A DNA stretch of 64,000 nucleotides from Smittia aterrima. Its lineage: Eukaryota; Arthropoda; Insecta; Diptera; Chironomidae. The position numbers and the translations under genes were made by a program. Position 1 is the first letter of the stretch. Every line of letters starts with the position of its first letter. The notes under the pieces are model-generated. The model saw only the letters and a list, made by a program, of their open reading frames with translations, was not told where the DNA came from and did not search any database. Location: NCBI GenBank assembly GCA_033063855.1, contig CP093829.1:15283537-15347536 (forward strand). Direction: 5' to 3'. Shown here one piece after another: positions 12,002 to 25,269 of this stretch.

Positions 12002-15000
12002 ATGGAGTCAATGGAGTACGAACAAGCACGGAACTTGACTTTGTTGTTCTTCTTCGAGCGACTGATTGACAAGAACGAGCCGCGGACGCTGCACGACTTA
12101 TCATGCCAGTTTGGAGCTCCTGGATTCACAAAGGAAATGAGGCAGATTGCCGGCGGAAGCGAATCAGGTGAGCTCTTAATGAGACTGTCTTATTAATTTG
12201 TTTTGAAAACAATCGCCTCATTCTGCAATACGATATCGAATTGACTTTTATTTACATTATCATATCGTTTGAGTGAAATGTCACACACATTTGCTATTCT
12301 ACACATAAAAAAGAAGTGGCGATTACATCATTTCAGTGTTGACCATCGTGACTTTGATGACTATTTGCATAACTAAACTCATGCGTATTTTTTAGGTTTG
12401 AAGAAGTTCCTGCTTCAGTATCCGTCATTGTTTCTCGTTGATGGGAATCAAGTCAACATCAATTGCTATCAAACTCATGCCGTGGATGACAGTGGAGCTG
12501 GGGCTGGTCGCAAGGATTACATTCAAGAAGCAAAGGATTATTTTTCACAAAAGTTACTTCAATATGGAGCGGGTACAGAAGTTCCAATTAAATCATTGTT
12601 GGGTCATCGATCGCAAGCTTCACCACAAGTTCGACATATCAGCGGTCAACATATTAAGGAATTTACTGACTTTTTATCAAAGCACCCTGACACGTTTCGT
12701 CTTGTGGACGAGCATGTTGTTCTGGTGAATTACGATGCTGCCACAGAAATTCCGCAGACCGAAAAGCTTCATCTACCTCAGGTGACGATCGACGTAAAGT
12801 TCACTCAAGATATTCTTGATTTCTTCGCGCAATGCATCGAGATTAAAGGACCAATCCTGGTGGATCAACTCTTCCATCTCGTAACGTCGAACTTTGCACA
12901 AGATCATTGGTATAGGATATTCAAGACCCCAAGCGACCTAACGACCTTCCTAAAATTATTCTCCGATTGCTTCCTCATCCAATCGAATCTAGTCACGTTG
13001 TTGCAGAAGCCAAAAATAAGCGAGAGTCACATTCATCACGCAGAAAAAGTTCTCTATAAAAACAACATAAATCAGACCTCCCAAATGATTGGTGATTTCA
13101 AGCTGAACGAGCCCGTATCGAATATGATGATGAATAACAAAACCAAGAATTATAAACCAGAATCACCGAGTGGTAACTACAACGATGACAGTCTCAGTAA
13201 TGGGAAGAACTCACTAAATGATTTGCCTTCGTTGGGCTTTGGCCATAGCTTCAATGAGATTCAGTTGGAAAATTTATGTGTAAAGAACTGTCCAACTAAA
13301 ACAACTTACATAACTGAAAGTCAGGATCAAGACCAAAGTCGGTTGACCCCAGTAGCAGTAGCACCACCTCAGCAGCAAGCGCCGAAAACTGAAAGGGAAC
13401 GACGAGTTAATTTAACTTTGAAACAACGCATCAGCAACATCGTGACTAAGACACTCGCCGAGAATGAAGAGAAAGACAAGCGAACACCAAATGTTCTACA
13501 ACCAATCATCAACAATGGCAGCATATCATCTTCTAACTCATCGTCTACAGCAACCAGTCCTGTTCATACGAGGAGTCTCTTCCAGAGCACCAACTGGAAA
13601 ATCAAAGTTTTGCAAAATACTCAAGTGATAACAACGATTAAAGATTCGCTATTCGTCTGTGCGGCCATCATGAAGTCGGCCTCGTCATCCGATGAACGTG
13701 TCGTTATCGCTTTCGACTCGAAAGGCGTAAACCTTGGTGTGAAAGGACAGCTAACACTTATTGAGATTGCAACAATTCGAGGCGAAGTCTTCATTTTCGA
13801 TTTACAGCATTGCCCAGAGTTGATGACTGATGGAGGACTGAAATCGATCTTAGAAGATGAGAATATCGTTAAAATTATTCATGATTGTCGTAACGACTCA
13901 TTTAACTTGTATTCTCAATACGACATCCTGTTGCGTAATGTTTTTGACACTCAGGTAAGATTATTCATCAAAATTCTACAGATTTTTGTAATACATTTTT
14001 CGAAATTAATTGCAGTCGGCCCATGCTGTCATTCAGTATCAGGAAACCGGAAAGCAAGTCTACAAAATTAAGAACGTTTCGTTAAATACTCTGTGCGAGA
14101 TGTACAATGCTCCAATAAATCCAATGAAAGACCAACTAAAGAGCGTCAACAAACGGGATCAAAAGTACTGGGCACGTCGCCCATTGACGCGTGATATGTT
14201 GTTGTACGCAGCGGGTGATGTACTTGTTATGATAAACGAGCAGCTGTTCGGGACAATGACATCGTAAGTCATCAAATTTGCGCCTTCGGATTTAATAGGT
14301 CACGTTTTCATTTATGTTTCTTCTCTTTTTCAGGGCTATCAAGCCAGACAACATGCTTCTGTTCTCTGAACTATGTACAGAACAGATTTACATGTTGATT
14401 CGTCCCAACGATGTTAAGTTAAAGAAGAAACAGCGTAAGATTAACACGGAAGTTTTTGATTTAAAGCAAAAGCTACAGAGCGCTAACAAAAACATTGTTT
14501 TGAGTAATCGTGAGATTAGATTACTAAGATACTTAGATCTGACCGAAGAGGAGAAAGATAAATTGAAGGGATCAGTGAAGGTGGCGAAAAAATTGGAGAA
14601 ACTTGAAAATATAGGACAAGATAAAAATTTCTCAGACTCTGATGACGAAGTTGACAACATCGAACAGGACTACGCGAGTCTCGATTCAGTTCCATCTGAT
14701 AATTCTCTTAACGGCCTTCCATCATTAAACACTTTCTCGCCTCATAACTCAGAGCCTCCAAGTGTAATTGAGTCAATGCACATGATAGATGAGCTTCTAA
14801 AAAATAAGTCGATGGATCAGGATGTTAAGATTGATAATTTATTGGCTCTTCTGTCAACCGCTGCTTCATTGCCGAGCGATCAGATTACAGCGGAAATCAC
14901 TTTGGATGATGGGCATGCTTTGGAGGAGATTCGAGCAAAGTAAGTTTATCAAATATACTTTTATTTCGTTCACTGATTTTTATTTCACAAGCTCCGACCG

Positions 15001-15214
15001 ATCTAGCGATACTGCAAAATTCAATAACAAAGTCAACAAGTTATCTTCCATCACACCATCGCCAACTCCGCCTTCGTCTACAAGCAGTTCTAAAAGAGAA
15101 ATCGCTTGCCAAACGCTATCAACAGGAGACATCGTCATGATGAAAGTTCATTTCGAAGAAGACAAAAACAATGCGGATAGCGTATTAATGTCGTCTCCTA
15201 AAAGGGAAAAGTAA
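12002..15214 (+). CDS. egl: Egalitarian (RNA-binding adaptor for dynein/Bicaudal-D)
   Basis: Exons 12002-12167, 12396-13954, 14016-14263, 14334-14939 and 14992-15214 encode 933 aa (Drosophila Egl is about 1000). Known role: binds localising mRNAs and links them to BicD and dynein light chain for minus-end transport, including oocyte specification. The N-terminus (MESMEYEQARNLTLLFFFER onward) is the conserved BicD-binding segment. A 3'-5' exonuclease fold runs from about 490 to 650 (FDSKGVNLG, IHDCRND, YAAGDV). The C-terminal segment with ACQTLSTGD resembles a dynein light chain (LC8) site, which Egl is known to have near its end. At the first catalytic motif the usual Asp-x-Glu reads Asp-Ser-Lys (D496-K498), which suggests a nuclease-dead domain. 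The start ATG begins the conserved block, so it is secure. Confidence 0.93.
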
Positions 15215-18200
15215 ACATTTTCCATTATTTTCGTTGACGAGAAAGAAAATGTTTCCGTTTGCATCACAAAGACTAGTTTTCTTCATCAAACTAAACTCAT
15301 TTCCATCTTCCCATTATAACAAAACTTTTTTCTTCATGAAATCAAAACCTTTTTCTCACTGAAATCTGGCTCAAACAACAAGAATTTGTAAAACAACTGA
15401 AAGTATTCACAGAACTTATCAGCCCGATAAGAAATAATTGAAGTAATTTTATAACAAAAAAATCTTTCGAATTAATAAGTTAACAAAAGGGAAAGCGGAT
15501 AATTACTTTAAGTGATAAGAAGTTGCTGCAACTGCGCTCCGTTCACTGATAATTTTAATTGACTAATCAGCAGCTGCAAGACCGAAACTTTTAGAAAGCT
15601 TTTCCCCTTCTAGAACTGAACATTTTCACGGTGCTAAACCTGCTTATGGATGAATTAATATTTATTTTATGATATTTTTTTCTTTGAAATTTTACATCTT
15701 GAGTTGATAAACTGTAAAGTTAAATATGCCATAAACTTAATTTAACCTTTATGCTTAAGACGTGAATGTTTAATTAGATTAATGAAAATTTAGGAACTTT
15801 TCGGTTCATTTTGTTTGGAGCTTGCGACGGGTGACTAGCTGATGAGTTATGCTCGAAGGGTTTTGAGAGTTCAAGATTTATGAGAAAAGTTGAAAAACTC
15901 TGAAAGCCTTCTTGGAACTTTCTTTGGTCGCCAATTTGTTTAAAAGCTTTCTTTTGAAGCCTTGTAGACGTTTGCATGTAGATTTCCCATTGCCCCGTTG
16001 CACCACGGACCAGTAGTTTCCTACTTAGCTCAAGACAGTCGATTTTTTAAGAGAAACAAAAATTGTTATGCAAATTAGTGCCTTCAACAACAAACACAAA
16101 CTTTTAAAGCTTTTCGGTGCTTTTTTGCTCCGAAACGAAAAAAAAAACTTTTTCTCGTTGCTCAGCTTAGGCTTCGAGAGAAAAGAAAAGCTCTACGAGA
16201 GCTTCGCAATAATTTTTTTTATTCTTTCGTGTTATCATTAGCACGGAAGAGCTTAACGTAGCAATTAGTATAGGAAATTATTGAAATTGGAAGAATCAAT
16301 TAAACAAGAACTAACAGACTTTTGAATTAAACTAATTTTATGCCATACAATATTCAATTAAAAATTGGGTAATCGGGTTTTAGAATTTTAAATTCACCGC
16401 TAATATACTTTTTATACTTCGCTATTTGTCGATAAAACACATTAGTTTAGAGTAGCGAAAGCACATATCATTTGTCCTGACCCCTTTTACTTATTATAAT
16501 AACAACGCAATCAACTGGAAATGATGAACCCCAAGCTCTGTAATTAATGAATTGCTCACAAACGTTTGATATTTAAATTAGAGAAGACGATGAATGGTAA
16601 AGAGTGAATGATAAGCTTGACGTAATAAAGAATGAAACAACCAGAACTGTAATAAACGAAAAATTAGTTAAAATTTTTGTTTGTCTTGATCTTTATAATT
16701 TGTCAGAATTAATTATTTTATAGAGAGCCTCAATCATGCACTGCTGGAAGCCAAGCCTTGTGGCTCGTGTCGAACTTAGTCGCCAAACCTCAGACTTCTT
16801 CCAAAAATTAATGACGAACCATTAACGGACAATCAATTTAAACCGCCAACCAATAAACACCGAAGAGCGGCGCTTAATTGCGATGTTCGATTCGCCGCGC
16901 AAATTGCTCAAAAACGAAATCTGTTCGATTCAAATGTGAATTCCCTGTAAGGGAGTTGAATAAATTGCATTAAAATTGCAGCACCTCCTCATCCTCACTC
17001 TCATTATTATCTTACTCGCCACCGACGCGATCTCTTGAAACGTGCCCTGCATAAATGACTTGCACATTCAACTGCCATCAATTCCCGGTCCATTTTCGTT
17101 GTTTTCATTTCTCGAAGAGATTTCTTCTTTCACAAAATATAAACAAAACTTTCTTTCGAGCACATCCGTGTTTGCGAACTTAGCGAATACCGTGTGGGAA
17201 TAAAAAGCGATAATTTATGATCGCAGCAGTGTCGGGAGCGGGATGTATGTAATTAACAGCCATCCAGAATATCGCAAAGCAGAGGAATTCTTTTTTCTCT
17301 TTTACAAATCGTGAATTCTAAAAATAACTGCTCGCGGATTTATTTTTGAATTGGATAATCTGCGAGACACAGAAAGAAGTTCTCGACATAAATTCCCGCA
17401 AAAGGAATTTTTTGTGGTAAATGCGTTAGCGTGAGGCGCGACGCCGAATCTTCATCAACTCAACGGCGCCAACCTCCAAGACCGAATTAGCGAAGAAATG
17501 CGACATTCTCGAACCCAAAGAGTATCAATTTTCGAGAGATGTTAAACAATTCTTTGCGTGGAGCGTTGCAAGAGGAAAGAAGAAACACGTTTCTCATTTT
17601 GGGATTTGAATCCGGCTTGAATGACAGGGCGAAAATAGGAACCACACCTTATGCTCCACAAACCTGTGAGCTGTGACAATCAAAATTCGCGTCTGAAGAT
17701 TGGAATGTCTGAAGATTGGAACATTCAACGAGGTTTATTGGGGCAATTTGAAAGCCGCGCCACCATGAAGAAGACGACGACTTGTGTAAATAAGCAGCAG
17801 AGAAGCTGAGTAAACAAAATCAGTTTCGGACTTTTATCACGCAAAGTTGTTTATGACTCAGTTTCGTTTACCGGTGCTGGATCGAAAAGCGTCGCTAATC
17901 AATCCGATCCATGAAATTCCTCTGACGGGTTAAAAGTCTAACTAAAGAGCCTTCAATATCTCATTGCACTTCGTCACCTACGCTTTAACTTATCACAAAT
18001 CAGGCAGATGATGTTGCATAGGTCACGGCAAAGCGAGGAGTTTAAAAAATTATTTCAAGTTCAATTGGCATTTCGAAGGTGAACCTGTTGAGTGACGGAC
18101 ATTGGATGCAGTTTATCACGCTTTTCGTTATACGGAGAGCTCTCGCGATCGCTATTTATAGAAGATTCGATGATTTTCCGTGAATTCTTTCATTGTTAAA

Positions 18201-20768
18201 GGCTTAAAGAATCGGCGAGAAAAAATTCATTGTACTCGCGATATTTTTTTTTTGTTCAGCAATTAAGTCAGTGACATCACTATTTGACTTCACTTGCGAG
18301 TTCTTTGACTCAACCAGCTCACAATTGGATTTGAATTGATGATATCACCGCACAAATAATGATGATGATGAGCAGCAGTTAGGTTTTTATTTCGTTTCTC
18401 GAGCAGCGAGAAAATAATTTCGAGCTTTCTTGCTTGCGACGTGCTCAGAGCGTTTAATGTTTTGCTTTCCGAAAAACAAAAACAAAACTGAATGAAGAGC
18501 TAAATATTAAGTCACAACAGCTGAATGTGTTACAAGGCCATGAAAATTGTGATAAGTTGAGCAGTTTCTGAATAGAAACAGGAAGCTTTATCAAGCCCGG
18601 AAGCAAGATTGCTTCTGCTGACAAAGAATTGTTTCATTTCAAAACATAATTCGCCCGTCACTGAAACGTTTTGCGATAAAGTTCTTCATTCTCGAACAGA
18701 AGTTCGGTTCATGCTTTGTGATCCGGAAGCCTTCAAAAAGAATTTTTTAATTTGAATTCTTGTGAGCCGGATCAAGACGTAGCGGTAGCTAAACTGTTGA
18801 ACTTCTTTCTTGCTCGTCATGAAATCATCAGCTTCTTGCATTTAAGAAGCCATTGTCTCGATCGTGTGAACTGCCGACAAACGAAAACATTGACGACAAT
18901 CAATCAACAAAGTAATTGATGATGGCAAAGTGCCACGCTTTGATGTTGAAGATGTTTTCATTGGACGTAGCCGATGATGTAACAACCATATCGACAGGGG
19001 GAATCTCCATTCGCCACGCATGACTTCATCACGCGGGATTTGTTTACTCACCTTAATTGATGCGATGCTAATTGAGATGAAATATTTCTGAGGCCACTGG
19101 CGGGAACAACAGTTTCCATTGAGTTTAATTAAACATCGATAAAAAAGTGAATTTGAATTTATGGGAAATGCTAAATGCAGTTTTATCTGACTACGATAAA
19201 TCATTTGATGCACTAAGTAGTCGACGGCAATGATGCGCAATATTTCAAGCGATTCGCTATCAGATTATGGAAATGTTTTGAATTCAGAAGCTTCGCTGAT
19301 CGTAAGCGTCGTTCGTTGAACTTGAAGCCGGTTCTTGAGCTCGTCCTCCGTATATAGTCGATAGGCAATGAGGGAATTGGAATAATCTGAGAATCATCAA
19401 ATGCAATGAGTCAAACAAATGTCATTGAAGTTTATTCCCTTTTCCCAATTTCTTTGGGATCTTCCAAAAATAATCTTATAAATAAGTCTCGTTTTATATT
19501 GAGCCGGTTTTGTGAATTCCACGCAGAATTTCTCGATTTGCGTCAGAGAGAGATCTGGTTTGGTAATTTCCTTCGGATAAATTTTTCAGATCGCCTGAGA
19601 CATGAAATGCTTCGAATCATCGCCGAAATTATTCTCGTCACTCATTAAATAATCAAAACCATTATCGAAGATTTTAATTGAATAATTATCCTTCAGAGCT
19701 CATTTAAATGTCACTCGAAGCAATATCTTGTGCTTCAAAGCAAACAAATGAAACTAAACTAACATCAAAAACTTCTCGAGTGCTTCTGCTCTGATTGCGA
19801 GCTTCGCAAACAGAATTCGTTGCATTAATTCTTCCCAAAAATTGCCAAAACGCGAATGAAATGTCAAACAATCGCGAATTATTTTAAATATAAACGAGCT
19901 CCGGTTATATAATTGCGATGTCGTTTTGATATTGAGTCGCAAAAATTATTCCATCATCAGTTGTACGTGGAACAACTCGTCTAGAAGCTTTTAAGCAAAT
20001 CAAAACAGTTTCTCATCGAGTACGTGACTCGATTTAAGTTTGATGTTTTTGGTGATTTATTTGTGTGTCTTATGAGCTATCGATCAAGGTAATACCATTT
20101 GTCGGTAATTCCATTTGTCGTTTTCTCACAGGGACTCCCATTAACCTACACGTAACCTATTCAAATAATTTTGAGTTTCCCTTAGCTATCATCGGCGTTA
20201 AGTGTAAGTGGCGCCAATATCGTAAACATCAAAACAAAAGTTTAAATGATTCTTCAAAAGCCGAGAGCGTTAGAGTCTGGAAATGTTCGCAGCCTTAAAC
20301 TTGTTTGAACTCTTCTATCGCGTACGTTCTCATGGCGCTTATCTCTTCCTTAAAGTTAATTTATGATTTGGTTTCGGATATTCAGTTTTTTCTCTGAAAC
20401 CGCATCAAACTGATTTGTGAGTCACTCTGACTGACGCAGCAAGTCTGTGATGAATTGAAAATTTCGTATTCGCTGATGTGCAGTTTTGTTTCCTGCAACA
20501 TTTGTTCGCGCCTTACGTCGCATTCTTTAAAGCCATCGAGATCTTCAAACCGAATTTATTTTCTTTCCGTTTTTGGCATTAATTAATGATCGGCGACGTC
20601 TGCAGACTCCTCTAACGAAAATAAGAATTATAGTTCTTCTCGAATGACGTCACAAGCCTCAACACAACAAGCCAAGTGGTCGAGCCGATGCTTCAACAAC
20701 AAGAGAGGCGGCGACTGTGAATGTAGTGAGCAGTGATTTTTACATCAAGCACCGCATGTTGGTTTGAA
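15215..20768. other. 5.5 kb region with no recognisable coding gene
   Basis: Frames are short and show no domain. The sequence is moderately AT-rich with scattered A/T homopolymers and more CG-containing stretches around 16.8-17.8 kb and 20.4-20.7 kb. It may hold long-range regulation or 5' UTR exons of the secreted-protein gene downstream, or an unannotated non-coding RNA, but I can point to no specific signal. Confidence 0.4.
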
Positions 20769-20777
20769 TATATAAAA
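20769..20777 (+). promoter_or_regulatory. TATA box of the secreted acidic protein gene
   Basis: TATATAAAA followed 32 nt later by a TTAGTC initiator-like start (A at 20801). The first ATG of the gene is 141 nt further on. Spacing fits a canonical TATA promoter. Confidence 0.5.
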
Positions 20778-20941
20778 CTTGCACAGCAAAACATTTTCTT
20801 AGTCATTTTACTCTCAGAAATCAAACAAACCGAACGTGTTTCGTGGCGAAAGAATTTTTATTCCTCGAGACTTTGTTGTTAATGAAATTGTAGAAGTTAT
20901 TTTGTTTGTGAGCCTTAAAAGTTAATTAAAAGTTAAGCAAC

Positions 20942-23900
20942 ATGAAAGCAAAAGTTCTGGCACTGTTAATTCTCGTTGCTCTCGTCGTCAACGAGTGCAA
21001 TTCATCAGCTATACCGATGTGGGAATATTTATCAAGAGACGAAAAAGTAAGCATGGTAGCAAAATTTTGTGTTTCATCAAAATTCAGTTTAGAAAATTAG
21101 CTTCCGTTGAGTGAAAAGTTGTTTTTCCCATATTTTTATTTACGAAAAAAATTAAACTGAATTTCACTTTGATGCTGCAATTGAAAATACACGACACATA
21201 TTGATGAGCGAAAAGGAGTTCAAGAGCAACAAAACGCGCCGTGAAAATTGTCAGAATAAATTGAAAATAACAAGCAAAGCTGGCAAGGTCGATTGAGATG
21301 AAAAAAAAATATCCTGCAAACAATAAAACGAGAAACGTAAATCACAATGTAACGCATTCCATCAGATCCGATGTTGTAGGAATTTCCCTAAGCGCCGCCA
21401 ATTGAGGAAGAAAGGTGGATGAGTTTTCTCGTCGATGAGCTCTGAATATGAATTTTAAATTTGTTTGCGATTCGAGTGGGAAGTAAAGATTGACTCGATG
21501 CTATTCTGGGATTGTCTTTCCTCTTGTGTGCGATGAGATCGCAAATTTAGCCGCGTTTTGTATTTTTGTTTCGTTTGCTCGAGAGAATTTCCTTATTGGG
21601 ACACGAAATAGACGACACAGTCGCGATTGAACCCGGACGCGAGATTGAGAAGCGGAGAATCTCCAAAACTAAAAAAACCGCATTGATTCGGATTAAAATT
21701 CTTTTCGAATTCTTGTTCTTCCTCTCGAGCTCGCTGTTGTTTTTATTATTTAAAAAAATATTTGTGATCGTCTTCGGCAAGTTGTTGAACATTCTTCGAA
21801 TTCCCAAAGAGAAGAAGGTGACGACGATGATACTTCATCAATTAATAAGCGCGGTGGGAATAACACTCGAGAGTCTCAAGGAGCGCGCAATTGTAATTTA
21901 GTAAGCTGATCATAAGTCATCGGTTTCATAAGAAATAAGTTGCGAAGCGAAGAAAGCTGGCGGCCGTAAATATTTACTTGCCGTATCTCCAGAATGTAAA
22001 GTGAAACCTCTCGATTTTAGTGTGTCGTTTCAATGTGACTCAAAGCACATAAAGATGTAAATTTTATGGTCGCGGCTTGGAGATAAAGAAAAAAGTGCAG
22101 GTCGCTCATCGGTTTCCCTTTAGCTCTCACAAGTCCTTGGCAAGTGACGCAACAAATATTCAGTTGAATAAACTCAAGCGGGAAGTGAATTTCATCTCCG
22201 AAATGAAAATAAAATTCAGGTCAAATTGAAATTCCAGCAGCAGGTGAAAATGACTCTCGTTTAGAGAGCAAGAGGATAAAAATCGAAAATGACAAAAGGA
22301 TGAATGTTGAATTGAATTTTGATGAGAGACCGAAGAAATGAAAATTGAATTTAAGAAAGAAAAACTTTTCTATTGTGCTAATTCCGCCCTCGAACCGGGC
22401 GAATCTCGTCGCCCTTAAACGCCTCGTTATCTAATTCCTTTCTCTTTCTCCACAGATGTCTCATCTATATTCGATGTTTGCAAAGCAGGTACAGACTTAC
22501 TGCCAGGGCAAACGTGATGGAGATGCCGCTCAATGCAAGAAGAATATGATGCTATATGGAGTTGCTAAGCTTAGCGAGATGGAGGAGTCACATCTTGATC
22601 AAATGGACCCGTATCAGAGAAACGCCAACATCATAAGTGAGTGTCGTCGTCTATTGTCCGATTGATTGCCATTAATCCTTGTCAAACCCTAACCACGCAC
22701 GTATTCATGATGATTGCCACTTGATGATGTTGTTAAATGGAAATTACGTGTGGCTGTGTGTTTGCCGTAGACGTCGACGCCAAGTCAGTTTAAAGTCGAG
22801 TCAATCTAAAGATGAAGCTCGTGATTGACCTTTTTGCATTCGACACAAGGTTCACATCAACAAATTAATAATCAAGCTCGGGAGTAAATATTTTTTTTTT
22901 CTTCCCCGACCCGCGATGCTTTCAGTTTGCTTTGCATCTCATGTTTTATTCCAAGAGGAAACTAGAGAGCTTGCCCGTTACTTTCTCGAGATTCATTTTG
23001 ATTTGTGAGTTAGAAGCTCAACAAGAAAACCAACTTCAAAGATTTCTTCACAAAAATTCCGTAAATTTCTTCTCGTATCGTTAAGCATCAGCATCAAAAT
23101 GATGTGAGCACTCAAGTTCCAAGATAATAATCTCTTTGCGGCATTCGTGTGTGCGGGAATGTTCATTAAAACTTCTCACCCTCCAAGCTATTAAGAAATA
23201 TTTTCATAAATTCTTGACGCTCATTGCAAAAGTTCTGTTGAGAAGCTCGCAATACGGAAGCGTGAATCGAATCAATGAATGAAGGAAGTGGCCTCGTTAA
23301 AGTTATTTACATTTTCTGCCGCTTTTTTTGCCTTCGAATGAAAACGAATCATCTCAAGTCAATCGGATTGAGCACGAAGCATTTTCCTGATTATACAATT
23401 CCCACAATTCAACTTTGAACTGAATACGTACAAGATGTGTTTAGAGAACTAATCATCGTTTATTTATTGATGTTTTCAGTTTGGGATTCAATGATGGACG
23501 GTCATGTTGACGAGCGCCAACAAATCTTGCAACGTGAACAATTCAAACAACAAAATCCATTATTCAAAGATGAGGCGAGTGGCAATGAGGAAACGTCTGA
23601 GCAGGGAAGTACTGATCAATATGAGGATGATGCGCACAACAATTATCTTCATGAGGGCGCCGCCACTAACTACAACTACGCCTACATCAACAAACACGAT
23701 GATTTGGATAACCAAGAGTACTTGGAGCAAAATTCAAACTACTTGACTGGTCCAAATGTTCAGTACATGATGCCCGATGGCTCGCCAGTTCAAGGTATGA
23801 TTTATAACAGTAACGTCCCGCAAGACGATGATCGAGAAGATATGACAATGGGAAATAGAAGAATGCCGACACGGCAAGAGCTCTACGACTCAATCATGAC

Positions 23901-24018
23901 GATGGACGAGACTCCCAAGATTATCATGGAGACGCCACCACAGACAACCGAAAGCGAAGACGCAACAGACACTTACAGAACGATAAGAACGCTCTATGGC
24001 AATTACAGAATTCATTAG
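20942..24018 (+). CDS. Secreted acidic protein of unknown function
   Basis: Exons 20942-21046, 22456-22636 and 23480-24018 give 274 aa. Residues 1-22 form a clear signal peptide (MKAKVLALLILVALVVNE followed by a small-residue cleavage region). The second exon encodes a compact, helix-prone domain with only two cysteines (C51, C62), likely disulphide-bonded, ending DQMDPYQRNANII. The third exon is a long hydrophilic tail rich in Asp, Glu, Asn, Gln and Tyr, with no Lys-Arg processing sites that would suggest a classical neuropeptide precursor. I do not recognise the family, though the IPMWEYLSRDEK to IWDSMMDG region looks conserved rather than random. Introns of 1.4 and 0.84 kb are long for this window, which fits regulated tissue-specific expression. 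AATAAA near 24424 could end the transcript. Confidence 0.75.
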
Positions 24019-25269
24019 ATGAAGACAACAAAACACTTTAGTTTGATAGACATCCCCTCCCCTCATCAACAGTTGACACTCGCTCAACATCCCTTTGATC
24101 TTATTTATTTATTTTCTCTTTAGATCATTAATAATTTAAAGATTTTTCGTTAAGTTTATGATAAAGAAATATTTTCCGGCAGTTCTCCTTGAATACACGC
24201 GGTTCGAGGCAAAAAGTGCCCGGAAAATATTGTTTAGTATTCCACATTGTGATGGAAATCTCGTTTGTAATTTTAATGCAATTGTCCTAATTTTGTCGTA
24301 GGATCGTCGTTTGTGATTATTGAATTGAACAAAGTGTCTTGACTTTAACAAGAAAGCCCTCTAACTTATAGCAACCTGATTGTAATGATTAGAATAGATC
24401 TAAATCAATTGAATTTAAGGAAGAAATAAAAATCCGGAATTAAAATATAAGTTCTCTTAGTTTCTTCTTCTTCTTTTTCTTTATTTGCCGTATAATTTTT
24501 GATGATTCAACTAAACATTGAGATTAGATCTTCCTCTACGCTATCGGATAAAACATGTAAATATATTTTATGAGTTTGTTTTCAATATTTTTTGGTCGCT
24601 CTAAGTTTGTGTGAGTTCATCGTGCGTGCTCTAATTTGCTGATGCAACCAAAGCTAATGGAAAACTCAGATTTGCACAACAAATGAATCGTTATGTATCG
24701 TTTTAAATCAGTCTTTTACATATATCGTGCAGGGAAATCAACGTTAATTATGTCACAAAATCAAAAAGCTCCGGTTGGCGCTTTAAAGCTTCATTGAGCT
24801 TTAATAAAAGTTCGTCGACGCAACTAACGAATTCCCGAACGCAACATTAACACAAAAATATTTTAAAGCTGTCGCATTTAAGTTTCCGAACGATATCATA
24901 CGCTGTATGTGTCAGTTTGTTTGGCTTGATATCATTTGAAAAATTTCCACGAATACAAAATGAAAGACTCGAAATGAAAACTTCGTTTCACTTGTTTACT
25001 ATTTAAAGATTTGCAATCTGTCTATTTTATCTATTTTTGAAAAGGTAAATATTTCTCTTTCTCTTGGTTTGTGTTTTGAAAAGTTTCAATTCGCTACAAA
25101 AAATGATATGACTTCGATTTTCATTTTGTTTCTTTAAAGCTTGGACGACCTTGAATAAAATCTTTCTAACTCTGCTTGGTTTTTTATCTCACCGTTATCA
25201 GATGATGGAGCATGTTTAATCTATATTCTCGCTTCGTTTAGCTTGAGATTGTTTCCTTGCGAAAGTTGT
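24019..25269. other. 3' flanks of convergent genes, no gene seen
   Basis: Contains the probable 3' UTR of the secreted-protein gene (AATAAA near 24424) and then AT-rich sequence up to the end of the transporter gene on the other strand. Open frames here are short and without recognisable similarity. Confidence 0.4.

Noticed and set aside
21547..21901. Open frames on both strands within the first intron of the secreted-protein gene
   Set aside because: Low-complexity Lys/Phe-rich translations on both strands, typical of AT-rich non-coding sequence.
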